Source: Caryophanales bacterium UBA1737 | GTDB taxonomy: Bacteria; Bacillota_I; Bacilli_A; ML615J-28; CAG-313 | DNA: 64,000 nt | Assembly (NCBI GenBank): GCA_002315915.1 | Contig: DCIB01000009.1 | Span: forward strand, 54,206-118,205 | Direction: 5' to 3' | Part shown: piece after piece, positions 27,609 through 37,471 of the stretch | Layout: every line of letters starts with the position of its first letter | How positions within the stretch are numbered: position 1 is the first letter of the stretch | Notes under the pieces: generated by a model | What the model was told of the DNA's origin: nothing | Seen by the model: only the letters and a program-made list of their open reading frames with translations | Database searches by the model: none | Translations under genes and position numbers: made by a program

Positions 27609-28193
27609 ATGCGTGAATATGATAAGATGATTCGTGGAGAAGTATATGATCCAATGGATAAAGAATTAGTTGAAATGAAGACAAAAGCTCATAAATTATC
27701 TATCGAATATAGTAAGCTTGCAGAAGATGAACAAAATAAAAGAGAAGAAATATTAAAAGAACTTGTTCCAAAAAGAGGAAAGAATACTTATTTTCAAGGC
27801 CCAATTAACTTTGATTATGGTATTAATTTAGAAGTTGGAGATAATTTTTATTGTAATTTTAATTTTACAATACTTGATTCTTGTCCTATTAAAATTGGTA
27901 ATAATGTTATGATTGGACCTAATGTATCTATTTATACTGCACTTCATTATTTAGATTATGAAAGACGTAATATTTATTATCATGAAGAATTAGGCTATGA
28001 TACAGATGATGAATTCTCAAAAGAAGTTGTAATTGGTGATAATTGTTGGATAGCAGGTAATGTAACAATACTTCCAGGTGTTCATATTGGAGATGGATGT
28101 GTTATAGGAGCAGGATCAGTTGTTACTCATGATATTGAATGTAATACGCTTTCATACGGTAATCCTTGCCAAATTGCTCGAAAACTAAAGTAA
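27609..28193 (+). CDS. maltose/galactoside O-acetyltransferase family
   Basis: 194 residues, left-handed beta-helix with hexapeptide repeats (IKIGNNVMIGPNVSI, VVIGDNCWIAGNVTILPGVHIGDGCVIGAGSVV). N-terminal helical part KMIRGEVYDPMDKELVEMK is the Maa/LacA signature, and the catalytic His is in TALHYLD near residue 114. Uses acetyl-CoA to acetylate sugars; often a detoxification step for non-metabolised sugars. Preceded by AAGGAG. Confidence 0.88.
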   Translation: MREYDKMIRGEVYDPMDKELVEMKTKAHKLSIEYSKLAEDEQNKREEILKELVPKRGKNTYFQGPINFDYGINLEVGDNFYCNFNFTILDSCPIKIGNNVMIGPNVSIYTALHYLDYERRNIYYHEELGYDTDDEFSKEVVIGDNCWIAGNVTILPGVHIGDGCVIGAGSVVTHDIECNTLSYGNPCQIARKLK

Positions 28194-28236
28194 AAAGAAT
28201 GTATAATATAATTGTAAAAAGAAAAAGAGGTAGATT

Positions 28237-29514
28237 ATGAAAAACTTTTTATTAAAGAATGTCAATGTAGTAGACGTTAAAACAGGAAAAATTAAAGAAA
28301 ATGCATTCGTTTATGTAGAAGGATCTAAAATTAAGTCTTTTGAAAATGTAATGGGTGTAAAAACTTTCGATTGTAAAGGAAAGTATTTAGTACCTGGATT
28401 AATCAATATGCATGTACATTTATTTGGTAGTGGTAAACCATCAAATACTGTTAATGCAAAAGGGGATTCCCAGGCCAAAACTATCAAGTTTGTAAAAACT
28501 CCACTAGGAAGAATTGTTCTTCATTTATTATATGGTGGATGCTTAAAACAAACTATCAATTCAGGAACAACAACTGTACGTGCTGTTGGTGATATTGAAT
28601 GGGAAGATGTATGGCAAAGAGATAAAATTAATGCTGGTAAAAAATTCGGTCCAAGAATTTTAGCATCAGGATATGCAGTTTGTACACCTGGAGGACATGC
28701 TGATGGTGCAATTTCAATGCATGGTGTTACAAAAGAAGAACTAGAAAAAATAGTAGAATTAAATGCAGAACATAATGTAGACTGGATTAAACTAATGGTT
28801 ACTGGTGGCGTTATGGATGCAAAAGAACGTGGTAACACAGGACTTAAGATGTCTAAAGAACAAATCAAATGGGTTTGTGATAAAGCTCATGCAATGGGAT
28901 ATCGTGTTGCTGCACACTGTGAATCAACTGAAGGTGTAGAAGCCTGCGTATATGGTGGTGTAGATACTGTTGAACATTCAGGTGCTTTAACAGATGCATT
29001 AGTAGCTGAAATGAAGAAAAAAGGTACTGTAACAACTTGTACAATTTCTCCAGCTTATCCATATGCAAAATTTGATCCAGAAATGACACATTGTACAGAA
29101 GCTCAAACTTATACTGCACAAGTTGTTGCAGAAGGAGTTGTAGAATCTGCTAAACGTGCATTAAAAGAAAATATGCCAATAGGACTTGGTACAGATGCTT
29201 CATGTCCATATGCATTCCATTATGCTATGTGGAGAGAACTATATTATTTTACAAAACTAGTTGGTGGCGATAATAAATTAGCATTAAAGATGGCTACAAT
29301 TGGTAACGCTGAAATATTAGGTCTTGATAAAGAAATAGGTTCTATTGAAGCTGGTAAAGAAGCTGATATGTTCTTAGTAGATGAAAATCCATTTGATAAT
29401 GTAAGAACATTATCAGAACCAAAAATGGTTGTTAAAGGCGGTAAGATGTTAAAGAATCCTAAAGTTAAACGTTATGCCGACTTTGAAAAACTATTAGATG
29501 ATTTATTAAAGTAA
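28237..29514 (+). CDS. metal-dependent amidohydrolase (imidazolonepropionase/prolidase-like)
   Basis: 425 residues. Ligands appear in order: MHVHLFG near residue 58, KLMVTGG (probable carboxylated Lys) near 186, AAHCES near 227, DTVEHSG near 247 and GTDASCPY near 327, with the closing GSIEAGKEADMFLVD sequence. This is the subgroup that hydrolyses amide or peptide bonds in small molecules (prolidase, organophosphorus-like). Sits in an operon with a small membrane protein 10 nt downstream. Confidence 0.88.
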   Translation: MKNFLLKNVNVVDVKTGKIKENAFVYVEGSKIKSFENVMGVKTFDCKGKYLVPGLINMHVHLFGSGKPSNTVNAKGDSQAKTIKFVKTPLGRIVLHLLYGGCLKQTINSGTTTVRAVGDIEWEDVWQRDKINAGKKFGPRILASGYAVCTPGGHADGAISMHGVTKEELEKIVELNAEHNVDWIKLMVTGGVMDAKERGNTGLKMSKEQIKWVCDKAHAMGYRVAAHCESTEGVEACVYGGVDTVEHSGALTDALVAEMKKKGTVTTCTISPAYPYAKFDPEMTHCTEAQTYTAQVVAEGVVESAKRALKENMPIGLGTDASCPYAFHYAMWRELYYFTKLVGGDNKLALKMATIGNAEILGLDKEIGSIEAGKEADMFLVDENPFDNVRTLSEPKMVVKGGKMLKNPKVKRYADFEKLLDDLLK

Positions 29515-29524
29515 AGGATAAAAA

Positions 29525-29932
29525 ATGAAAGGTATTGAATTATTAGTTAGATTCCTTGGTAAGTTCTCAGAAATATTTATGAACGCCAAAAAACGCTTGG
29601 GTGTTTTAATTCAAATAATTATTTATGCAGTATTATTTGCATTATGTGCAAAAGGAACAATTGAATGCTTAAATAAAGGTGATGCATCTATTGTTATAGC
29701 TTTATTCTTAGGAATACTTGCTTTTGTACTAGGATTATATACAATTTTTTCAGTAATATATGTTGTACTAATTATTATTGCAACTATTATTGATTTATGT
29801 AAACACTGCGATATTGGCTTAAATATTGTTAATTTATTCATAACATTAATTGCAGCTGTACTAATTGTTGGATCTGTTGTTTATGGATTTGGTGATCAAT
29901 TAGGATTAGATGCAGCTTGGTGGGGATTCTAA
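29525..29932 (+). CDS. small integral membrane protein, unknown
   Basis: 135 residues with three hydrophobic helices (about residues 24-45, 53-85, 99-120) and an amphipathic Lys/Arg-rich N-terminus. Follows the amidohydrolase by 10 nt with AAAGGAT as ribosome site. No recognisable family. Confidence 0.65.
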   Translation: MKGIELLVRFLGKFSEIFMNAKKRLGVLIQIIIYAVLFALCAKGTIECLNKGDASIVIALFLGILAFVLGLYTIFSVIYVVLIIIATIIDLCKHCDIGLNIVNLFITLIAAVLIVGSVVYGFGDQLGLDAAWWGF

Positions 29933-29945
29933 TAATTTAAAATTT

Positions 29946-29985
29946 AGAGAAGTTTTAGATATATTTATCTAAAACTTCTCTTTAA
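29946..29985 (+). terminator. terminator of the amidohydrolase operon
   Basis: Perfect 16-bp stem from AGAGAAGTTTTAGATA, loop TATT, followed by a T-rich tail. Confidence 0.88.
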
Positions 29986-30088
29986 TTTCACAATCAAGGT
30001 TTATAATATAATTGAAGAATTAAAATAAATAAATTAATTCTTTTTCATTTTATTAATCTTTTTTATAAAAGATTTATATCCTTTTGTT

Positions 30089-30120
30089 AATCGGTTAAGT
30101 TATTACTTAACCGATTTATT
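30089..30120. terminator. orphan terminator-like inverted repeat
   Basis: AATCGGTTAAG and CTTAACCGATT around a 6-nt loop. No gene lies between it and the operon terminator 100 nt upstream, so it may be a second terminator or an operator for the PAP2 gene. Confidence 0.5.
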
Positions 30121-30192
30121 ATATTTAATACCCATAATTTTATTAAATATGTTAAAATAATTATGTATTATAATTATTAAAGGAGATAAAAA

Positions 30193-31119
30193 ATGTTTCT
30201 TGAAGTATATAGATTTGCTTTTGAGTGGGATATATTAGATTTCTTTTGTACTTTTGCTAATGACTTCTTTAATCTACTTGCTCAAGTAATATCAGAAGCA
30301 GGTTCAAGTCCTGCAGTAATTGTATTTATAACTATTTCTTATTGGTTAATTGATAAAGAAAAATCTAAAAAGATTGCATTTATTTGTTTTTCATCAATGA
30401 GTTTATTAAATACATTTAAAATGTTATTTTCAGCAGCACGTCCATTTGAATATGAAGGTAAAAAATATTTAAGAAAATTAACAGAAGCTGAAGATAATGC
30501 AACTGGATCAAGTTTCCCATCTGGTCATTCAAATAATTCTTGGACTTTATATGGTGAATATGCTTATAATTTCAAAGCTACATGGCTTAGAGTTATTTGT
30601 ATAGTATTTATGGTATTAGTACCAATTTCAAGACTATATTTAGGAGTTCACTTCCCAGGTGATGTATTTGTTGGAGCAATTCTTGCTTTAGCATATATTA
30701 TTTTAATGGAAGTTCTATATAAGAAAGTTAAAAACTTTAATATAGTAAAGCTTATTGTTATGGGTATCTTTACTGTTGTAGCTATTTATATATTAATTGT
30801 AGGACAATCTAATTTAAAGGATTTCTTCTCAGCATATGGATTATTAGTAGGATTCTATATTGGAGATTTATTAGAATCTAAATATGTTAAATTTAATCAT
30901 ACTAAAGATTTAAAATTAAATATATTAAGATATTTAGTAGGTATTATAGTAACTCTTGCGGCATACTTTGGATTATCTTTAATTAGACATATTGATACTC
31001 CAATTATTCAAGTAACATATGTATTATATGCAGTAACATATGGAATAACTTGTGTTATAGCAGGATATGTTGCACCATTATTATTCAAAGTATTACCATT
31101 TTTAAAAGATAAAAAATAA
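30193..31119 (+). CDS. PAP2-family membrane phosphatase
   Basis: 308 residues. The three PAP2 motifs are present: KMLFSAARPF (K-x6-RP) near residue 76, SFPSGHSN near 107 and SRLYLGVHFPGD near 146. About eight hydrophobic helices, with a longer C-terminal membrane part than the minimal enzyme. Likely dephosphorylates undecaprenyl pyrophosphate or phosphatidic acid at the outer face. TATAAT and AAAGGAG precede the start. Confidence 0.85.
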   Translation: MFLEVYRFAFEWDILDFFCTFANDFFNLLAQVISEAGSSPAVIVFITISYWLIDKEKSKKIAFICFSSMSLLNTFKMLFSAARPFEYEGKKYLRKLTEAEDNATGSSFPSGHSNNSWTLYGEYAYNFKATWLRVICIVFMVLVPISRLYLGVHFPGDVFVGAILALAYIILMEVLYKKVKNFNIVKLIVMGIFTVVAIYILIVGQSNLKDFFSAYGLLVGFYIGDLLESKYVKFNHTKDLKLNILRYLVGIIVTLAAYFGLSLIRHIDTPIIQVTYVLYAVTYGITCVIAGYVAPLLFKVLPFLKDKK

Positions 31120-31147
31120 TAAATAATATTCAAAGAAAGGAGATTTT

Positions 31148-32152
31148 ATGAGTACAATAATTCCAAAAAATTATAGATCAAAGCTATCAATTTATGATAC
31201 ACAAGTTGCAATTGGTAGATTAAAAGAAATATTTATTTCTAAATTAAGTAAATATTTGGATTTAAAAAGAGTATCAGCTCCTTTATTTGTAGAATCTTTT
31301 CAAGGATTAAATGATAATTTAAATGGTTATGAAAGACCAGTATCATTTGATATATTAAATGTTCCCAAAAAAGGTGAAATAGTTCATTCACTTGCTAAAT
31401 GGAAAAGAGTAGCATTAGGTAAATATGATATTTATCCATATAAAGGTTTGTATACTGATATGAATGCTATTAGAAGAGATGAAGAACTAGATAATATTCA
31501 TTCTATATATGTTGACCAATGGGATTGGGAAATTCATATTAATGAATGTGATAGGAATATTAATTATTTAAAAGATATTGTATCAAAAATAGTTCATGCT
31601 ATACATGAAACATCACTAATAATAAAAGAAGAATTTCCTAGTATAGAATATGAATTTAGTAATGAAGTAACATTTATAACATCAGAAGAATTATTACAAA
31701 TGTATCCAAATTTATCACCAAAAGAAAGAGAACTTGCAGCTGTAAAAAAATATGGAAATGTATTTTTGATGCAAATAGGTGATAATTTATCAAATGGAAC
31801 TCCTCATGATGGAAGAAGCCCTGATTATGATGATTGGATGCTTAATGGTGATTTATTAACATATAATAAATTACTTGATATTCCATTTGAATTATCAAGT
31901 ATGGGAATAAGAGTTAATAAAGAATCTCTTGTTAAACAATTAGAAAAGAAAAATTCTCTTGATAGACTTAATTTAAATTATCATCAAATGATTTTAAATG
32001 ATGAAATACCACTATCTATTGGTGGAGGAATAGGTCAATCAAGACTTGCTATGTTAATGCTTGAAAAAGCGCATATTGGTGAAGTACAAGTATCAATATG
32101 GGATGATGAAACTCTTAGTATTACAAAAGAAAATAATATAAAGCTATTATAA
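31148..32152 (+). CDS. asnA: aspartate-ammonia ligase, asparagine synthetase A
   Basis: 334 residues, matching AsnA length. Characteristic class-II aaRS-like segments: RVSAPLFVESFQGLNDNLNG, VHSLAKWKR, LYTDMNAIRRDEELDN, SIYVDQWDWE and the ATP-binding GGGIGQSRLAMLML. Makes asparagine from aspartate, ammonia and ATP. AAAGGAG lies 6 nt before the ATG. No T-box or other leader was seen in the 28-nt gap to the PAP2 gene, so it may be co-transcribed with it. Confidence 0.95.
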   Translation: MSTIIPKNYRSKLSIYDTQVAIGRLKEIFISKLSKYLDLKRVSAPLFVESFQGLNDNLNGYERPVSFDILNVPKKGEIVHSLAKWKRVALGKYDIYPYKGLYTDMNAIRRDEELDNIHSIYVDQWDWEIHINECDRNINYLKDIVSKIVHAIHETSLIIKEEFPSIEYEFSNEVTFITSEELLQMYPNLSPKERELAAVKKYGNVFLMQIGDNLSNGTPHDGRSPDYDDWMLNGDLLTYNKLLDIPFELSSMGIRVNKESLVKQLEKKNSLDRLNLNYHQMILNDEIPLSIGGGIGQSRLAMLMLEKAHIGEVQVSIWDDETLSITKENNIKLL

Positions 32153-32184
32153 AAAAATAAATAAATTTAAGGAGATGTAAAAAT

Positions 32185-33675
32185 ATGGCTTATAATGGAT
32201 TTGCAGTAGACGAATATTTAGATGCAGAAAAGGTAACAAAAGAATTAGATGAACTTATTAAAAAACCAATCTATTCTATCTTTCCTGATGCATTAAAAGA
32301 TTATGAAGAAAATTATTTTGAAAAGAAATGTAAAAAATCAAAATCTATGATTACTGAAGCAAAGAAAGTAATTCCTGGTGGAGTTCAACATAACTTAGCT
32401 TTTAATTATCCTTTCCCTTTAGTTATTACTAAAGCAGAAGGTGCTAAAATGTGGGATGCTGATGGTAACTGGTATTATGATTTATTACAAGCAGGTGGAC
32501 CAACAATAATTGGTTCTAATGATCCTGTAGTTAAAAATGCAGTAATAGAATTACTTAATACTTGTGGACCTTCAACAGGACTTTTCCATGAATATGAAAT
32601 GCTTCTTGCTAATAAAATAAAAGAATGTGTACCATCTGTAGAAATGTTTAGAATGCTTGGTTCTGGTACTGAAGCATGTATGTGTGCTTTACGTATTGCA
32701 AGACTAAAAACTGGTCATAAAAATGTTTTAAAAATGGGTGGAGCATATCATGGTTGGAGTGATCAACTTGCATATGGTATAAGAATTCCTGGAACAAAGA
32801 ATTTAAAGAGCGGTGGAATTCCTAAATTTGTATTTAAACATACAGATGAATTCTTCCCTAATGATTTAAAAGACTTAGAAAGAAAACTTATTAAAAATAC
32901 TTTAAAAGGCGGAACAGCTGCTGTATATATTGAACCAATTGGTCCAGAATCAGGAACTAGACCTGTATCTAAAGAATTTGTACAAGGATGTTTAAGACTT
33001 GCTCATAAATATGGAGCACTTCTTGTATGTGATGAAGTAGTATCAGGATTTAGAATTGGTTTAAGTGGAGCACAAGGTTATTTTGGAATTGATCCAGACC
33101 TAACTATTTTTGGTAAAATTATAGGTGGTGGATACCCAGGTGCAGGCGGTGTTGGTGGTCATGCTGATTGCATGAAGTATTTAGGTGCTGGTCTTGATTC
33201 TAATGGTCAAAAGATTACTAAAGCTTTATGTGGTGGAACAATGAGTGCTACACCTATATCTTGTATAGCAGGTTATACTGTAATATCTGAAATCCAAAAA
33301 CGTAATGCTTGTGAAGTAGCAGGTCGTATGGGTGATAGATTAACTAAAGGACTACAAGAGTTAATTAAAAAATATGATTTACCTTTTGTTGCATTTAATA
33401 TTGGTTCAGTATGTCACCTAGATTCAGTTGGAACAATGCATTTTGCTATCAACTGGAAAAAATTATGGGAAGTACCTCGTATCTTAAAAGAAACATCAGC
33501 TCGTCAAAAAGAAATGGAACATATGGGAGCTGCTTATATGGCTGAAGGTCTAATTACATTAGCAGGATCTCGTTTATATACATCTTCTGCATATACTGAA
33601 GAAATGATAGATGATGTTTTAGCAAGATTTGAAAAAGTATTTAAAAACTGTGGTTTAATTGGTGAAGTAAAATAA
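32185..33675 (+). CDS. class III PLP aminotransferase, glutamate-1-semialdehyde-aminomutase-like
   Basis: 496 residues, longer than GSA aminomutase because of an N-terminal helical extension of about 55 residues. PLP fold motifs: GSGTEACMCALRIARLKTG, GAYHGWSD, CDEVVSGFRIG and the Schiff-base Lys in IFGKIIGGG near residue 312. Haem biosynthesis genes are absent here; instead it heads a cassette with a class II aldolase (stop and start overlap by 1 nt), an FGGY kinase and GtrA. A transaminase acting on an aldehyde or keto sugar is more plausible than tetrapyrrole synthesis. Confidence 0.82.
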   Translation: MAYNGFAVDEYLDAEKVTKELDELIKKPIYSIFPDALKDYEENYFEKKCKKSKSMITEAKKVIPGGVQHNLAFNYPFPLVITKAEGAKMWDADGNWYYDLLQAGGPTIIGSNDPVVKNAVIELLNTCGPSTGLFHEYEMLLANKIKECVPSVEMFRMLGSGTEACMCALRIARLKTGHKNVLKMGGAYHGWSDQLAYGIRIPGTKNLKSGGIPKFVFKHTDEFFPNDLKDLERKLIKNTLKGGTAAVYIEPIGPESGTRPVSKEFVQGCLRLAHKYGALLVCDEVVSGFRIGLSGAQGYFGIDPDLTIFGKIIGGGYPGAGGVGGHADCMKYLGAGLDSNGQKITKALCGGTMSATPISCIAGYTVISEIQKRNACEVAGRMGDRLTKGLQELIKKYDLPFVAFNIGSVCHLDSVGTMHFAINWKKLWEVPRILKETSARQKEMEHMGAAYMAEGLITLAGSRLYTSSAYTEEMIDDVLARFEKVFKNCGLIGEVK

Positions 33676-34448
33676 TGTATTATTCTGAAAAAGAAGCAAG
33701 ACGTTTAGTAGTTAAAGCTGGTCTTGATCTTATTAAAAATAATTTAATAGCAAGAACTTGGGGTAATATTTCATGTCGTATAGCAGAAGATGAATTTGTA
33801 ATTACTCCATCAGGTAGAGCATATGAAACATTAAAAGAAGAAGATTTACCAATTGTAAAAATATCTGATATGTCATATGTTGGTCCTTATAAACCAAGTG
33901 GTGAAAAAGGAATACATGCTAATGCATATAAACAAAAACCAGAATGTAATTTTATAATTCACACTCATCAAAACTATGCAACATGTTTATCAATGCCTGG
34001 TGTTAATCAAAAAATTGTAAAAGTTGTCGAATATGCACTTCCTTCAACTAGTTTTCTTATGAATAAATTCATTAAAGCAATGAATAAATATCCTAATGAT
34101 AATGTATTTGTACTTGCTCGTCATGGTGCTATTGCAATGTCTAATTCATATGAATCAACATTTGATTTACTAACAAAACTAGAAAATGATGCAAAATCAT
34201 TTTATGATAAAAATCATTTTGATCATAATGAAAAAATTATTTCTAAACCTTATTTAGATGATTATGCACAAATGATGGGATTTAAAAAAACAAATCCATA
34301 TGAAGATAAAGAAGCTGTAGAATTTTTAATTCATAAAAATACTCTTGCCGCAAACGCATCAAAAAAACCAATTGCTATGGGATTGTTTGATGTATTACTA
34401 CAACACACAGTTTATAAATTAAAATATTCAAAATTAAAAAATAAATAA
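33675..34448 (+). CDS. class II aldolase/adducin-family protein
   Basis: 257 residues. Zn ligands visible in IIHTHQNYAT near residue 95 and LARHGAIAM near residue 155; phosphate-binding region WGNISCRI near the N-terminus and ITPSGRAYETL. Fuculose-phosphate-aldolase-like enzymes cleave or epimerise sugar phosphates. Translationally coupled with the aminotransferase by a 1-nt overlap and followed after 14 nt by the kinase. Confidence 0.85.
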   Translation: MYYSEKEARRLVVKAGLDLIKNNLIARTWGNISCRIAEDEFVITPSGRAYETLKEEDLPIVKISDMSYVGPYKPSGEKGIHANAYKQKPECNFIIHTHQNYATCLSMPGVNQKIVKVVEYALPSTSFLMNKFIKAMNKYPNDNVFVLARHGAIAMSNSYESTFDLLTKLENDAKSFYDKNHFDHNEKIISKPYLDDYAQMMGFKKTNPYEDKEAVEFLIHKNTLAANASKKPIAMGLFDVLLQHTVYKLKYSKLKNK

Positions 34449-34462
34449 AGGAAATAATATTA

Positions 34463-36055
34463 ATGAAACATATTATCGCATACGATATAGGTACAACAGG
34501 ACTTAAAACATGCTTATTTAAAGTAGATAAAACTATTAAACTATTAGCATCAGCTGGTGCATCATATCCATTATATGTTTATCCAGATGGTGGAGCAGAA
34601 CAACATGGAGATGATTGGTTTGAAGCAATGTGTACTTCAACACATGAATTATTTAAAAATACAACTGTTACTAAAGATGAAATTGACGGAATATCATTTT
34701 GTTCTCAAATGCAAGGTGTTGTATTAGTAGATAAAGATTGTATTCCAGTTCATCATCCAATGAGTTACATGGATCAAAGAGCAAAAGAAGAAATTAAAAA
34801 AGGTATAGCAAATGGTATTCAAGTAGCAGGAGCTAATATTTTTAAATTAATTCCATCTTTAATTATTACTGGTGCAGTTACATCATCAGTTAAAGATCCA
34901 GTATGGAAATATAAATGGATTGAAGCTCATGAACCCGAAAACTTTAAACGTGCTTATGCATGGCTTGATGTTAAAGATTATTTAACATCACGTCTTACTG
35001 GTCGTTTTACAATGACTGAAGATTCAGCTTTTGCAACATTAATTTATGATACACGTAAAGGAAAAGAAGGCTGGAGTAAAACAATGTGTAAGATGTTTGA
35101 TATTAATATGGATTTACTTCCAGAAATTATCAAATCTACTGACCTTGTAGGAACATTAAAAGAAGACGTTGCAGCATCACTTGGTTTAAATCCAAATACT
35201 AAAGTATTTGGAGGAGGTGGTGATTCTTCATTAATTGGAGTAGGAGCAGGATGTGTTAATGTTGGTGATACACATGTATATTGTGGAACATCAGGATGGG
35301 TATCAACAGTAACTGATCACCAAATGGTAGATACTGATGCAATGATTGCAGCAATTGTTGGAGCATTATCTGGTAAATACAATTATTTTGCTGAAATGGA
35401 AACAGCAGGTAAGAGCCTAGAATGGGTAAAAGATCACCTAGCATTAGATGAAATTGGTGTTTATGTACAAGCAAAAAAGATTACAGATGAATATGAATAT
35501 CGTGATAGATCATTATTTGATTATTTAATAGAATCAATTAAAGATGTACCACCTGGTGCAGATGGTGTTATATTTACTCCATGGTTACATGGTAATAGAT
35601 GTCCATTTGAAGATCCAAATTCTACTGGTATGTTTTTTGGATTAAAAATAGAAACCGGAAAAACACAAATGATTGCAGCAGTATTAGAAGGAGTATTCTA
35701 TCATATAAGATGGATGCTTGAATGCCAAGATAGAAAACTAAAAACATCTGATGTAATAAGATTTGTTGGTGGTGGTGCTTTATCTAAGGGATCTTGTCAA
35801 ATGTTAGCAAACATTATAGGAAGACCTGTAGAAACAGTTGATTCACCACAAAGAGTAGGTTCATATGGAGCAGCAGCTATTGCAGCAGTAGGACTTGGTG
35901 CAATTGATTCATTAGAATCAATTAAAAACTTTATTCCTGCTAATGCAGTATATTATCCAGATATGGATAAACATGCTAAATATGAAAAATATTACAATAC
36001 ATTCAAAAAAATTTATAAAGCAAATAAAAAATTATATGCTGATTTAGCAAAATAA
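34463..36055 (+). CDS. FGGY-family carbohydrate kinase (xylulokinase-like)
   Basis: 530 residues. N-terminal ATPase motif IAYDIGTTGLKTCLF, substrate region SFCSQMQGVVLV, second-domain FGGGGDSSLIGVGAG and FVGGGALSKGSCQM. Phosphorylates a ketopentose, hexulose or polyol; together with the aldolase it can form a short kinase-aldolase breakdown route. The exact sugar is unresolved. A 14-nt gap on the left and 19 nt on the right indicate one operon. Confidence 0.87.
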   Translation: MKHIIAYDIGTTGLKTCLFKVDKTIKLLASAGASYPLYVYPDGGAEQHGDDWFEAMCTSTHELFKNTTVTKDEIDGISFCSQMQGVVLVDKDCIPVHHPMSYMDQRAKEEIKKGIANGIQVAGANIFKLIPSLIITGAVTSSVKDPVWKYKWIEAHEPENFKRAYAWLDVKDYLTSRLTGRFTMTEDSAFATLIYDTRKGKEGWSKTMCKMFDINMDLLPEIIKSTDLVGTLKEDVAASLGLNPNTKVFGGGGDSSLIGVGAGCVNVGDTHVYCGTSGWVSTVTDHQMVDTDAMIAAIVGALSGKYNYFAEMETAGKSLEWVKDHLALDEIGVYVQAKKITDEYEYRDRSLFDYLIESIKDVPPGADGVIFTPWLHGNRCPFEDPNSTGMFFGLKIETGKTQMIAAVLEGVFYHIRWMLECQDRKLKTSDVIRFVGGGALSKGSCQMLANIIGRPVETVDSPQRVGSYGAAAIAAVGLGAIDSLESIKNFIPANAVYYPDMDKHAKYEKYYNTFKKIYKANKKLYADLAK

Positions 36056-36074
36056 AGAAAAGGAAGTTTAAAAT

Positions 36075-36497
36075 ATGGATGACAAGAAAAAAGAATTCTG
36101 GCGTGGAGTAAAATTTTTCTTATTCTCATGCTCTGCTGGAATTATTCAAATGGGTTCATTTGCATTAATGAATGAATTATTACAATGGGATTATTGGGTA
36201 TCATATTTAATTGCATTAGTATTATCTGTTATTTGGAATTTTACATTTAATCGTAAATTTACATTCCAATCAGCAAGTAATGTTCCAAAAGCAATGTTTT
36301 TAGTATTCTTATTCTATTTAGTATTCACACCTCTATCAACTCTTAATGAAGATTATTTAACAGGACTTGGTTGGAATGAATATTTAGTAACATTTATTAA
36401 TATGTTCTATAATTTAGTATTAGAATACATTTATGATAGATTCTTTGTATTTAAAGATTCAATAGATACAAATGATGTCGCAAATAAAAATAAATAA
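36075..36497 (+). CDS. GtrA-family membrane protein
   Basis: 140 residues, four helices, with the GtrA pattern FNRKFTFQ and a basic N-terminus. GtrA proteins are thought to flip polyprenyl-linked sugars used in cell-surface glycosylation. Its place at the end of a catabolic-looking cassette hints that the cassette may instead make or modify a surface sugar. Confidence 0.8.
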   Translation: MDDKKKEFWRGVKFFLFSCSAGIIQMGSFALMNELLQWDYWVSYLIALVLSVIWNFTFNRKFTFQSASNVPKAMFLVFLFYLVFTPLSTLNEDYLTGLGWNEYLVTFINMFYNLVLEYIYDRFFVFKDSIDTNDVANKNK

Positions 36498-36520
36498 TGT
36501 GGTTTTAAACCACATTTTTT
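36496..36520 (+). terminator. terminator of the aminotransferase-GtrA operon
   Basis: AATGTGGTTT with AAACCACATT, then six T. Confidence 0.85.
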
Positions 36521-36601
36521 ATATTTAATGGATAAATAGTGAAAAACAATCAATTTAATGATAAAATATATAATATAAAAAAAGTAATTTAGGTATTAAA
36601 T

Positions 36602-37462
36602 ATGATTGAAGTACCAGAGTTTTTAATTAATTATTTACGAAAATATTATAATAATGAAGATATTTCTAGAATATTAAATGGTTATAAAGAAAAAAGACTT
36701 TCTACATTTAGAATAAATAGATTAAATAATATAGATAGTCTTGATAATATTCCATGTACAAAATTAAATAATATTGATGCATATTCTTTAAATGATAATA
36801 ATTTTAAATTATTTGATACAAAAGAAGTAAATAGTGGAAATATATACGTTCAATCAATATCTAGTATGATTCCCCCACTTGTATTAAATCCAAATAATAA
36901 TGATATTGTATTAGATATGACAGCTGCCCCTGGATCAAAAACAAGCTTACTAGCTCAAATAATGAATAATAACGGTTCAATTACGGCTGTAGAAATTGAT
37001 AAATATAGATTTGAAAGATTAAAACATAATCTAAGATTATTAAATGTTAAAAATACATATTGTATAAATCAAGATGCGTTAAAACTAGATGAAATGTTTT
37101 CTTTTAATAAAGTATTATTAGATGCCCCATGTAGTGGAAGTGGAACAATTAATTTAAATAATGATAATTTAGTAATATCTGATAAATTAATTAAGAATTC
37201 TTCAATTCTCCAATATAAACTTCTTGATAAAGCAATAAAATTAACAAAAAAAGGTGGAACAATAGTTTATTCAACATGTTCAATATTAAAAATAGAAAAT
37301 GAAGATATAATATCTTCATTTATAAAAAAAGGATTAGTTAAAGTAGAAGAAATAAGTTTTAATGATTTACCATTATTACCTTCTACAATTACAGGAACAT
37401 TAACGATTTGCCCAAATAAATTATATGAAGGTTTTTTTATTTGTAAATTAATAAAATTATAG
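36602..37462 (+). CDS. RsmB/NOP2-family rRNA (cytosine-C5) methyltransferase
   Basis: 286 residues, short for the family: no NusB domain (RsmB) and no C-terminal PUA (RsmF). AdoMet motif DMTAAPGSKTSLLAQ near residue 102, motif IV DAPCSGSG with the release Cys, and motif VI STCSI with the catalytic Cys. Probably methylates 16S rRNA. The ribosome site is weak (TTTAGG). Followed, without gap, by the response regulator gene. Confidence 0.88.
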   Translation: MIEVPEFLINYLRKYYNNEDISRILNGYKEKRLSTFRINRLNNIDSLDNIPCTKLNNIDAYSLNDNNFKLFDTKEVNSGNIYVQSISSMIPPLVLNPNNNDIVLDMTAAPGSKTSLLAQIMNNNGSITAVEIDKYRFERLKHNLRLLNVKNTYCINQDALKLDEMFSFNKVLLDAPCSGSGTINLNNDNLVISDKLIKNSSILQYKLLDKAIKLTKKGGTIVYSTCSILKIENEDIISSFIKKGLVKVEEISFNDLPLLPSTITGTLTICPNKLYEGFFICKLIKL

Positions 37463-37471
37463 GTGAAAAAT

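Noticed and set aside
32185..33675. hemL (haem biosynthesis)
   Set aside because: N-terminal extension and sugar-enzyme neighbours argue against a tetrapyrrole role; no other hem gene is present.
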